From: Frankiales bacterium
GTDB lineage: Bacteria; Actinomycetota; Actinomycetes; Mycobacteriales; SCTD01
NCBI GenBank assembly: GCA_025465145.1
Contig: JAODNS010000052.1
Coordinates: 1 to 20,511 of the forward strand
Length of the DNA stretch: 20,511 nt
Direction of reading: 5' to 3'
Below the pieces are notes generated by a model. It worked only from the letters and a program-made list of their open reading frames with translations. It searched no databases and was not told the origin of the DNA. Shown in pieces: positions 1 to 6,432 of the stretch (position 1 is its first letter; each line of letters begins with the position of its first letter). The position numbers and the translations under genes are program-made.

Positions 1-496
1 CGTGAAGAGCGCCGGCTTCGACGGCGACGTCTTCTCGGGACCGGCGCGGGTGTTCGACGGCGAGCAGGGCGTCATGGATGCGCTCGAGGCCGGCACCCTC
101 GACAAGGGCTGCGTCGTCGTCATCCGGTACGAAGGCCCCAAGGGCGGCCCCGGCATGCGCGAGATGCTCATGGTCACCAGCGCCATCAAGGGCGCCGGGC
201 TCGGCAAGGACGTGCTCCTGCTCACGGACGGCCGCTTCTCCGGGGGTACGACCGGGCTGTGCGTCGGGCACATCGCGCCGGAGGCCACGGACGGCGGGCC
301 GATCGCGCTGGTCGCCGAAGGCGACACCGTGCGGCTCGACCTCGCGGCCCGGACGCTCGACCTGCTGGTCGACGCGGACGTCCTGGAGGCGCGCCGGGCC
401 GGCTGGAAGCCGCTCGAGCCGCGCTACACGACCGGCGTGCTCGGCAAGTACGCCAAGCTCGTCGGGTCGGCGGCGTACGGCGCGATCACCGGCTGA
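1..496 (+). CDS. ilvD: Dihydroxy-acid dehydratase, C-terminal part (5' end outside window)
   Basis: The reading frame is open from the window edge (first full codon at base 2) to the TGA at 494-496, giving about 164 C-terminal residues. IlvD is a cytoplasmic Fe-S enzyme that dehydrates 2,3-dihydroxy-isovalerate and 2,3-dihydroxy-3-methylvalerate to the 2-keto acids of valine/leucine and isoleucine. The family blocks GPARVFDGEQGVMDAL, VVIRYEGPKGGPGMREML and LLTDGRFSGGTTGLCVGH are all present, and the product ends in the usual GVLGKYAKLV stretch. The iron-sulfur cysteines lie upstream of the window and cannot be checked. It lies 186 bases before ilvB on the same strand, but a promoter and leader sit in that gap, so ilvB need not depend on readthrough from it. 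Identification is secure; the start and full length are not visible. Confidence 0.96.
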   Translation, partial: VKSAGFDGDVFSGPARVFDGEQGVMDALEAGTLDKGCVVVIRYEGPKGGPGMREMLMVTSAIKGAGLGKDVLLLTDGRFSGGTTGLCVGHIAPEATDGGPIALVAEGDTVRLDLAARTLDLLVDADVLEARRAGWKPLEPRYTTGVLGKYAKLVGSAAYGAITG

Positions 497-506
497 CCGT
501 CTCACG

Positions 507-528
507 CAGTGGGATCATCATCCCACTG
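507..528. promoter_or_regulatory. Perfect 9-bp dyad, candidate operator of the ilvB promoter
   Basis: CAGTGGGAT (507-515) is followed by a CATC spacer and its exact reverse complement ATCCCACTG (520-528). The dyad ends two bases before the TTGACA -35 box of the ilvB leader promoter. There is no T-run after it, so a terminator for ilvD is less likely than a binding site for a dimeric regulator. Position beside the -35 box is compatible with activation or repression. The cognate protein is unknown, and I saw no second copy before leuA, leuB or cimA. Confidence 0.55.
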
Positions 529-530
529 GC

Positions 531-559
531 TTGACATCACGCAGCGGCTCACGCACGCT
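531..559 (+). promoter_or_regulatory. Promoter of the ilvB leader/ilvBNC operon
   Basis: A perfect -35 hexamer TTGACA (531-536) is separated by 17 bases from CACGCT (554-559), a weak -10 that keeps the A at position 2 and T at position 6 typical of actinobacterial -10 boxes. Transcription would start at about 566, which is the first base of the leader GTG, so the leader mRNA would be leaderless. The -35 and spacing are seen directly; the start site is inferred. Confidence 0.6.
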
Positions 560-565
560 GGCGTC

Positions 566-592
566 GTGCCGCTCGTCCTCGTAGTTCGCTAG
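566..592 (+). CDS. ilvB leader peptide (MPLVLVVR)
   Basis: GTG at 566 opens an 8-codon ORF ending at TAG (590-592): M-P-L-V-L-V-V-R. Five consecutive codons (CTC GTC CTC GTA GTT) encode leucine or valine, the end products of the pathway encoded downstream. GTA and GTT are rare in this G/C-ending genome, which would make stalling more sensitive. There is no Shine-Dalgarno sequence, and the GTG falls at the predicted transcription start, as expected for leaderless translation. Attenuation of ilvBNC by a leader peptide lacking a ribosome binding site has been described in Corynebacterium. The ORF is seen directly; expression is inferred. Confidence 0.75.
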   Translation: MPLVLVVR

Positions 593-620
593 CGCGTCCG
601 CCGCACCCGGCAGACGCGCT
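591..620 (+). promoter_or_regulatory. Leader hairpin overlapping the ilvB leader stop codon
   Basis: AGCGCGTC (591-598) pairs perfectly with GACGCGCT (613-620) around a 14-base loop. The 5' arm begins within the leader TAG codon, so a ribosome finishing the peptide would open this helix while one stalled on the Leu/Val codons would leave it closed. This is the position of the pause or first hairpin of a leader-peptide attenuator. I could not find a strong alternative antiterminator pairing by eye. Confidence 0.55.
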
Positions 621-622
621 CA

Positions 623-652
623 CCCCTCCGTGCCCCGCACGAGGGGTTTTTT
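623..652 (+). terminator. Intrinsic terminator of the ilvB attenuator
   Basis: CCCCT-C-CGTGC (623-633) pairs with GCACGAGGGG (637-646) as a 10-bp GC-rich stem with one bulged C and a three-base loop. Six T residues follow at 647-652. It lies between the leader ORF and the ilvB ribosome binding site, 30 bases before the ilvB start. It is the clearest rho-independent terminator in the window, and its location before rather than after a gene marks it as an attenuator. Confidence 0.8.
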
Positions 653-682
653 GTTGCCCGCGCAGTTCCCGAAGGAAGCCAC

Positions 683-2431
683 ATGACCGAGAGCCTCACC
701 GGAGCCCAGTCGCTCGTCCGATCCCTGGAGAGCGTCGGGGCGGAGGTCGTCTTCGGCATCCCCGGCGGCGCGATCCTGCCGGCGTACGACCCGCTGTTCG
801 ACAGCAAGAAGCTGCGCCACATCCTCGTCCGGCACGAGCAGGGCGGCGGCCACGCGGCCGAGGGCTACGCGCAGGCGACCGGCAAGGTCGGCGTCTGCAT
901 GGCGACCAGCGGCCCCGGCGCGACCAATCTGGTCACGCCGATCGCCGACGCCTACATGGACTCTGTGCCGATCGTCGCCATCACCGGCCAGGTGCCGAGC
1001 GCGTCCATCGGCACGGACGCTTTCCAGGAGGCGGACATCGTCGGCATCACGATGCCCATCACAAAGCACAACTTCCTGGTGCAGCGCGTCGAGGACATCC
1101 CGCGAACCATCGCGGAGGCGTTCCACCTGGCCAGCACGGGCCGCCCCGGTCCGGTGCTGGTCGACCTGCCGAAGGACATCCTGCAGACGACCGGCGACTT
1201 CGCGTGGCCTCCGACGCTGGACCTGCCCGGCTACCACCCGACGACCAAGCCGCACGCGAAGCAGATCCGCGAGGCCGCCGGCCTCATCGCCGCGGCCGCC
1301 CGCCCGGTGCTGTACGTCGGCGGCGGCGTGCTGAAGGCCCGCGCCGCCAAGGAGCTGCGCATCCTCGCCGAGCTGACCGGAATCCCCGTCGTCACCACGC
1401 TGATGGCCCGCGGCGCCTTCCCCGACAGCCACGCCCAGCACCTGGGCATGCCCGGCATGCACGGCAGCGTCGCCGCCGTCACCGGGCTGCAGAAGTCCGA
1501 CCTGCTCATCACCCTCGGCGCGCGCTTCGACGACCGCGTGACCGGCAAGCTCTCCAGCTTCGCTCCGACCGCGAAGGTGATCCACGCCGACATCGACCCG
1601 GCGGAGATCGGCAAGAACCGCGAGGTCGACGTGCCGATCGTCGGCGACGTTCGCGAGACCGTCGCCGACCTCGTCGTGGCGCTGCAGGAGCTCTACAAGA
1701 GCGGCAGCCGGGCCGACCTGACCGGCTGGTGGAAGAGCCTCGAGAGCTGGCGCACGACCTACCCGCTCGGGTACGAGGAGCCGACCGACGGCTCGCTCGC
1801 GCCGCAGCACGTCATCACCCGCATCGGCCAGATCGCCGGCCCCGAGGCGCTGTACGTCGCCGGCGTCGGGCAGCACCAGATGTGGGCGAGCCAGTTCATC
1901 TCGTACGAGAACCCCTACACGTGGCTGAACAGCGGCGGCGCCGGGACCATGGGCTACTCGGTGCCCGCGGCCATGGGCGCGAAGGTCGGCCGGCCGGAGG
2001 CGGTGGTGTGGGCCATCGACGGCGACGGCTGCTTCCAGATGACGAACCAGGAGCTGGTCACCTGCGCCATCGAGGGCATCCCCATCAAGGTGGCGATCAT
2101 CAACAACGGCAACCTCGGCATGGTCCGCCAGTGGCAGACGCTGTTCTACGAGGGCCGCTACTCCAACACGAACCTGCAGTCCAAGCGGATCCCGGACTTC
2201 GTGAAGCTCGCCGATGCGATGGGCTGCGTCGGGTTGCGCTGCGACAGCAAGGAGGACGTGGACGCCACCATCGAGAAGGCGATGGCCGTCGACGACGCGC
2301 CCTGCGTCATCGACTTCGTCGTGGGCCAGGACGCGATGGTGTGGCCCATGGTGCCGGCCGGCACGAGCAACGACGAGATCCTGGCGGCCCGCGACACGCG
2401 GCCCGACTGGGACAGCGACGGGATGGTCTGA
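683..2431 (+). CDS. ilvB: Acetolactate synthase (AHAS), catalytic large subunit
   Basis: The 582-residue product is full length for AHAS large subunits. It condenses two pyruvates to 2-acetolactate (valine/leucine) or pyruvate with 2-ketobutyrate to 2-aceto-2-hydroxybutyrate (isoleucine), using ThDP, Mg2+ and FAD. The N-terminal pyrimidine-binding domain has the ThDP-activating glutamate E52 in RHEQGGGHAAEGYA and the SGPGATNLVTPIADA block. A central FAD-linked domain contains TLGARFDDRVTGKL. The C-terminal ThDP-diphosphate motif runs from GDG (447-449) to NN (474-475), followed by GMVRQWQTLFY. The ATG has a GAAGGA site at 671-676, six bases upstream. ilvN follows after two bases, giving the usual catalytic/regulatory subunit coupling. 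Expression is probably set by the attenuator at 531-652. Confidence 0.98.
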   Translation: MTESLTGAQSLVRSLESVGAEVVFGIPGGAILPAYDPLFDSKKLRHILVRHEQGGGHAAEGYAQATGKVGVCMATSGPGATNLVTPIADAYMDSVPIVAITGQVPSASIGTDAFQEADIVGITMPITKHNFLVQRVEDIPRTIAEAFHLASTGRPGPVLVDLPKDILQTTGDFAWPPTLDLPGYHPTTKPHAKQIREAAGLIAAAARPVLYVGGGVLKARAAKELRILAELTGIPVVTTLMARGAFPDSHAQHLGMPGMHGSVAAVTGLQKSDLLITLGARFDDRVTGKLSSFAPTAKVIHADIDPAEIGKNREVDVPIVGDVRETVADLVVALQELYKSGSRADLTGWWKSLESWRTTYPLGYEEPTDGSLAPQHVITRIGQIAGPEALYVAGVGQHQMWASQFISYENPYTWLNSGGAGTMGYSVPAAMGAKVGRPEAVVWAIDGDGCFQMTNQELVTCAIEGIPIKVAIINNGNLGMVRQWQTLFYEGRYSNTNLQSKRIPDFVKLADAMGCVGLRCDSKEDVDATIEKAMAVDDAPCVIDFVVGQDAMVWPMVPAGTSNDEILAARDTRPDWDSDGMV

Positions 2432-2433
2432 CC

Positions 2434-2967
2434 ATGACGCAACGCACGACCCACACGCTGTCGGTCCTCGTCGAGGACAAGCCCGGCGTCCTGGCTCGCG
2501 TGGCGAGCCTGTTCTCCCGCCGCGGCTTCAACATCACCTCGCTCGCCGTCGGCCCGACCGAGCACCCGTCGGTCAGCCGCATGACGATCGTCGTGGCCGT
2601 GGAGGGCCTGCCGCTCGAGCAGGTCACCAAGCAGCTCAACAAGCTCATCAACGTGCTGAAGATCGTCGAGCTCGACCCCGCCGCCAGCGTGCAGCGCGAG
2701 CTGCTGCTGGTGAAGGTCAAGGCCGACCTGACGACCCGCTCGCACGTGCTCGAGACCGTCCAGCTGTTCCGCGCGAAGGTCGTCGACGTCGCCAGCGACG
2801 CCGTCACCATCGAGGCGACCGGCACCGCCGACAAGCTCAGCGCGCTCATCAAGGTGCTCGAGCCGTTCGGGATCCGCGAGCTGGTCCAGTCGGGCATGGT
2901 CGCCGTCGGCCGGGGCTCGCGCTCCATCACCGGGTCCGAGACCCGACTCCGTTCCGTTTCTGCATGA
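2434..2967 (+). CDS. ilvN: Acetolactate synthase, regulatory small subunit
   Basis: The protein has 177 residues. An N-terminal ACT domain (about 7-80) begins SVLVEDKPGVLARVASLF, and a C-terminal ACT-like AHAS domain follows from about 90. This subunit activates IlvB and confers feedback inhibition, usually by valine. D15, G18 and N33 line up with the valine-site positions of the E. coli small subunit (asparagine, glycine, asparagine there), so the effector pocket looks intact with an Asn-to-Asp change. The ATG at 2434 lies two bases after the ilvB stop, inside the ilvB end context, so translation is probably coupled. ilvC follows after 21 bases. Length, domains and position all agree. Confidence 0.97.
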   Translation: MTQRTTHTLSVLVEDKPGVLARVASLFSRRGFNITSLAVGPTEHPSVSRMTIVVAVEGLPLEQVTKQLNKLINVLKIVELDPAASVQRELLLVKVKADLTTRSHVLETVQLFRAKVVDVASDAVTIEATGTADKLSALIKVLEPFGIRELVQSGMVAVGRGSRSITGSETRLRSVSA

Positions 2968-2988
2968 CCGAGAGGACAACCCCCACCC

Positions 2989-3993
2989 ATGGCCGCTGAG
3001 ATCTTCTACGACGACGACGCCGACCTGTCGGTCATCCAGGGCCGCACGGTGGCCGTCCTCGGCTACGGCAGCCAGGGCCACGCGCACGCCCTGTCGCTGC
3101 GCGACTCCGGCGTCGACGTGCGCGTCGGCCTGCCCGAGGCCAGCAAGAGCCGCGCGAAGGCGGAGGCGGACGGGCTGCGCGTCACCACGCCCGCCGAGGC
3201 GTCCGCCGAGGCCGACGTCATCATGATCCTGGCGCCGGACACCGTGCAGCGGAAGCTGTACGAGAACGACGTGGCCCCGAACCTGAAGGAGGGCGACGCC
3301 CTGTTCTTCGGGCACGGCCTCAACATCCGCTTCGGCCTCATCAAGCCGCCCGCCGGCGTCGACGTCGCGATGGTCGCCCCCAAGGGCCCGGGTCATCTCG
3401 TCCGTCGTCAGTTCGTCGACGGGCGCGGCGTGCCGTGCCTCATCGCGGTGGAGCAGGACGCGACCGGCAACGCGCAGGCCCTTGCCCTGTCGTGGGCGAA
3501 GGGCATCGGCGGCACCCGCGCCGGCGTCATCAAGACGACGTTCACCGAGGAGACCGAGACCGACCTGTTCGGCGAGCAGGCCGTGCTGTGCGGCGGCGCG
3601 TCCGCGCTGGTGCAGACCGGGTTCGAGGTGCTCATCGAGGCCGGCTACCAGCCCGAGATCGCGTACTTCGAGTGCCTGCACGAGCTCAAGCTCATCGTCG
3701 ACCTGATGTACGAGGGCGGCATCGGCAAGATGCGCTGGTCCATCTCGGACACGGCGGAGTTCGGCGACTACGTCACCGGTCCCCGGATCATCACGCCGGA
3801 GACGAAGGCCGAGATGAAGCGGGTCCTGGCCGACATCCAGGACGGCACGTTCACCAAGCGGCTCATCGACGACGACGAGAACGGCGGCGCGGAGCTGAAG
3901 AAGTTCCGGGACGAGGGCGCGCAGCACCCGATCGAGGTGGTCGGCGCGAAGCTGCGCCCGATGATGGCCTGGATCGACGACTCGGGCGAGTAG
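2989..3993 (+). CDS. ilvC: Ketol-acid reductoisomerase (class I)
   Basis: The 334-residue length is typical of class I (short) enzymes. IlvC isomerises and reduces 2-acetolactate or 2-aceto-2-hydroxybutyrate to the dihydroxy acids that IlvD dehydrates. The N-terminal Rossmann domain shows AVLGYGSQGHAHALSLRDSG (22-41) and the following loop SKSRAK, whose Ser/Arg pattern is usual for NADPH preference. Lys132 in APKGPGH and the Mg2+ ligands D192 and E196 in ETETDLFGEQ mark the catalytic knotted domain, and ECLHELKLIVDLMYEGG is conserved. The ATG at 2989 is preceded by AGAGGA at 2971-2976, a rather long 12-base spacing, so coupling with ilvN may help. It is the last gene of the ilvBNC operon. Confidence 0.98.
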   Translation: MAAEIFYDDDADLSVIQGRTVAVLGYGSQGHAHALSLRDSGVDVRVGLPEASKSRAKAEADGLRVTTPAEASAEADVIMILAPDTVQRKLYENDVAPNLKEGDALFFGHGLNIRFGLIKPPAGVDVAMVAPKGPGHLVRRQFVDGRGVPCLIAVEQDATGNAQALALSWAKGIGGTRAGVIKTTFTEETETDLFGEQAVLCGGASALVQTGFEVLIEAGYQPEIAYFECLHELKLIVDLMYEGGIGKMRWSISDTAEFGDYVTGPRIITPETKAEMKRVLADIQDGTFTKRLIDDDENGGAELKKFRDEGAQHPIEVVGAKLRPMMAWIDDSGE

Positions 3994-4006
3994 TCCGTAC
4001 GACCTC

Positions 4007-4036
4007 GACGGCCCGCCCCTGCTGGGGCGGGCCGTC
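4007..4036. terminator. Perfect GC-rich hairpin between convergent genes
   Basis: GACGGCCCGCCCC (4007-4019) and GGGGCGGGCCGTC (4024-4036) form a perfect 13-bp stem with a TGCT loop. It starts 14 bases after the ilvC stop and ends five bases before the stop of the convergent minus-strand gene. There is no T-run, which is common for terminators in high-G+C actinobacteria. The placement suggests it ends transcription in both directions. Confidence 0.8.
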
Positions 4037-4041
4037 CGTCG

Positions 4042-6261
4042 TCAGGGGCCGAACCAGCCGGTGAGGTCGAGGGCTGTCTGCGCCACGCCGCGGACGTTGC
4101 TGATGCGCACCAGCCCCCGTCCGGAGCCGTCGGTCCGGCCGACGCGCACGGTGCTGCTGGTCGCTGCCGTCTCGCCGGGCCGGAGGTCGAGCGTCGGCAG
4201 GCTGCTCCGCGCGCCGTCGGTGCGGGCCGGGTAGAGGCTCAGCTCGGTCGCCGTGGTCGAGGCGGCGGACAGCACGGTGAGGACCGCGGCTGCGCCGGTG
4301 ACCGGCACCCCGGACACGCCGGTGACTGCCACGTCGCGCGAGCTGGGCCGGCTGCTCGCCCTCTTGCTGCCGATGCGGCCCTCGAGCGCGCGGTCGGTAC
4401 CGAGCACGTGGAACAGCCCGTCGGCGCCGTCGTCGTACCAGCCGGTGACGTGCAGGACGACGTCGGCAGCGCCCTCGTCGACGCTGACGCGGACGGAGCC
4501 GTCGCTGCCGACCCGGGTCACGACCGCGCTCGTCGTGACGGCGCCGGGGGCGACGCTGCCGCTGGTCGTGAGCGGCGACGGGGCGGTCGGCGTCGCCGGC
4601 CGCGGCACGAGGCGGACGCCGGTCTGCGCAGTCGCGTTCAGCGCGGTCAGCGTGAGCACGACCGCGTCGGCGGTCGCTGGCACGGCGCCGGTCACCTTCA
4701 CGTCGAGGGTGCGACCGGCCTCGAGCCGCCCGGCCTGGATGCCGCCGGTGCCGTCGCGGGTGTCCGCGATCCGGATCGGGTCCGCGCCGCGGAAGGCGGA
4801 GGTGGCCGACGGTCCGTACCAGCCGAGGACGTCCACGACCAGCTGGGGGCTGCCGATGCGCGCGTGCACGCGCACCGAGCCATCCGCTCCTACCGGGACG
4901 GTCAGCATCGTGGTGCGGGTCCCGCCCGCGGACGCGCGGACGTTGGGCGCCACCGGGCGAGCGGTGCCGGCACGCGGCGTCGGGAACAGCGTCGCCTCGG
5001 CCGCGTCGGTGCCGGTCGCGGTGACGCTCAGCGCGACCGCAGTGGCGTCGACGGGCACGGTGCCGCCGGTGACGCGCAGGTCGAAGAACGTGTCATCGGT
5101 CAGTGGGCCGATCGGCCCGCCGACACCGCTGCGGGTGTCCAGCAGCCGGGCCGGGTCGACCGCCTCGAACCGCTGCCCGGCCGGCTGTGGCGTCCGGTAG
5201 CCCATGTCGGCGAACATGCCGAGCACCACGGGTCCAGGTTCGCGGATAACCTCGTTGTTCTCGACGAACGGCGTCATCAGCGAGTTCGGGTCGCCCGCCG
5301 GGAAGTCGACGTCCGAGACGTGGCTGTAGCTGCTGGCCGGCAGGAACTGCGACGGCGCGTACAGCCGCGGCGGCCGGCCGTTGTACGCCGCCTTGCCGAG
5401 CGGCCCGTCCCAGTAGACGGCGCCACTGGTCAGCGCCTCCCCGAGGGCGGTGGAGCCGTTCACGTAGGACAGCAGCGGCTTGCGCTGGACGCTGCCGCTG
5501 GACCGCACTGTGAAGCGGTCGTAGATGTCCGGGACGCCCGTGGTGGCGCCCCACCGGCCGCGCTTCTCGATGTCGACGTCCATGGACCCGAGGAACCCGA
5601 GCCCGTGACCCAGCTCGTGCAGCACGACCGTCTGGAAGTCGACGTACGACGCGTCCGGCAGCTGCCCGTCGGTGCCGTAGTAGACCTTCCCGGCTCGGTT
5701 GTTGAACTCCGCCGTGATGTCGGAGCCGTCGCTGCTGGTGGCGCCGCCGGTGCACGAGATGGCCGAGCTCGGCGTGGAGTCCCTGCCGCGCAGGGCGTTG
5801 GCCAGCGCCACCGGGTACGACGTGCGGACGCCGTTGCTCTGCGGGTCGAGGACGACGAAGTCGGTGGGTCCTGCCTGGCCGAGGACGTCCGGGTCGCCGA
5901 GGTCCTTGAACGTCGCCTTCACCCGGATCGGGACGCTGTCGTTGGGCGTGTCGATGAGGCCGGCCCATGTGTCGACGGACGCCTGGAACGCCTGCTTCGC
6001 CTGCGGGTTGCTCTCGAAGCCGCAGTAGGTCACCTGCCACGTCGACACCGGCGGACGCGTCGCGGCCGGCGTCCGGGTGGCGCGCAGGAGGCGGGGAGCC
6101 GTCACCGTGGAGCGCGCCGGTGCGCGCAGCACCTGCGCCACCGGACCACCGCGGCGCACTCCGGGATCGGCCGACGCGGTCGGGACGACGGCGGAGCCGG
6201 CGACGAGGCCGGTGAGGACCGCCCCTGCCAGACCGAGGTGCCGGAGGCGGGGGAGGGGCAC
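4042..6261 (-). CDS. Secreted zinc metalloprotease-like protein with three C-terminal beta-rich repeats
   Basis: From GTG at 6261 (GGAG five bases upstream on the minus strand) the product has 739 residues. It opens with a signal peptide: n-region PLPRLRHLG, hydrophobic AGAVLTGLVAGSAVV and a likely TASA|DPG cleavage site. Residues about 65-350 hold a metzincin-like domain with H215-E216-L-G-H219 followed by GLGFLGS. The usual third ligand of HExxHxxGxxH is glycine here. A later His (H314 in SYSHVSD) and NSLMTP (Met329) resemble the leishmanolysin-type arrangement, where the third His is distant. Three repeats of about 125 residues follow (365-489, 490-616, 617-739), each from a phenylalanine-led start to a GWYG/GWF end. 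The first two carry the actinobacterial DTR signature; the third has lost it. An extracellular hydrolase is likely, its substrate unknown. Confidence 0.85.
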   Translation of the reverse strand: MPLPRLRHLGLAGAVLTGLVAGSAVVPTASADPGVRRGGPVAQVLRAPARSTVTAPRLLRATRTPAATRPPVSTWQVTYCGFESNPQAKQAFQASVDTWAGLIDTPNDSVPIRVKATFKDLGDPDVLGQAGPTDFVVLDPQSNGVRTSYPVALANALRGRDSTPSSAISCTGGATSSDGSDITAEFNNRAGKVYYGTDGQLPDASYVDFQTVVLHELGHGLGFLGSMDVDIEKRGRWGATTGVPDIYDRFTVRSSGSVQRKPLLSYVNGSTALGEALTSGAVYWDGPLGKAAYNGRPPRLYAPSQFLPASSYSHVSDVDFPAGDPNSLMTPFVENNEVIREPGPVVLGMFADMGYRTPQPAGQRFEAVDPARLLDTRSGVGGPIGPLTDDTFFDLRVTGGTVPVDATAVALSVTATGTDAAEATLFPTPRAGTARPVAPNVRASAGGTRTTMLTVPVGADGSVRVHARIGSPQLVVDVLGWYGPSATSAFRGADPIRIADTRDGTGGIQAGRLEAGRTLDVKVTGAVPATADAVVLTLTALNATAQTGVRLVPRPATPTAPSPLTTSGSVAPGAVTTSAVVTRVGSDGSVRVSVDEGAADVVLHVTGWYDDGADGLFHVLGTDRALEGRIGSKRASSRPSSRDVAVTGVSGVPVTGAAAVLTVLSAASTTATELSLYPARTDGARSSLPTLDLRPGETAATSSTVRVGRTDGSGRGLVRISNVRGVAQTALDLTGWFGP

Positions 6262-6358
6262 ACGGACTCCAGGGTGTGCGGGGGCCGGCGCAGGACGAAC
6301 CGGAGAGGGGAACGGCCTCCACTCTCTCAGGACGAACCGGACGCCGCTCAGTCGCCCG

Positions 6359-6364
6359 TAGACT
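6359..6364 (+). promoter_or_regulatory. Possible -10 element for serA
   Basis: TAGACT fits the actinobacterial TANNNT -10 pattern and lies in the 171-base divergent gap between the secreted-protein gene and serA. Transcription would start near 6371 and leave a leader of about 60 bases. No convincing -35 is visible, and I found no promoter for the minus-strand gene. This is a weak, position-based call. Confidence 0.25.
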
Positions 6365-6432
6365 CGGCTCCGCAGACGTGGCACGACGAGGTGCCCGAGC
6401 CCCCGTCGGACAGACCTGCCTCGAGGACCCCC

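Noticed and set aside
509..592. Longer ilvB leader starting at GTG 509 in the same frame
   Set aside because: It would start inside the dyad and upstream of the -35 box, so it would not be on the transcript from the TTGACA promoter. GTG 566 matches the predicted transcription start.
577..644. Antiterminator formed by leader CCTCGT (577-582) with ACGAGG (639-644)
   Set aside because: The pairing is only six bases, and a stalled ribosome on the Leu/Val codons would cover the 5' strand, so it would not act in the required direction.
2158..3927. Long minus-strand frames opposite ilvB, ilvN and ilvC
   Set aside because: They are antisense shadows of unmistakable biosynthetic genes and show only Arg/Ala/Gly/Asp-rich low-complexity translation.
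4253..6361. Long plus-strand open frames opposite the secreted metalloprotease gene
   Set aside because: They have no recognisable domains or ribosome binding sites, while the minus strand reads as a coherent signal peptide, HExxH domain and three repeats. High G+C produces open antisense frames.
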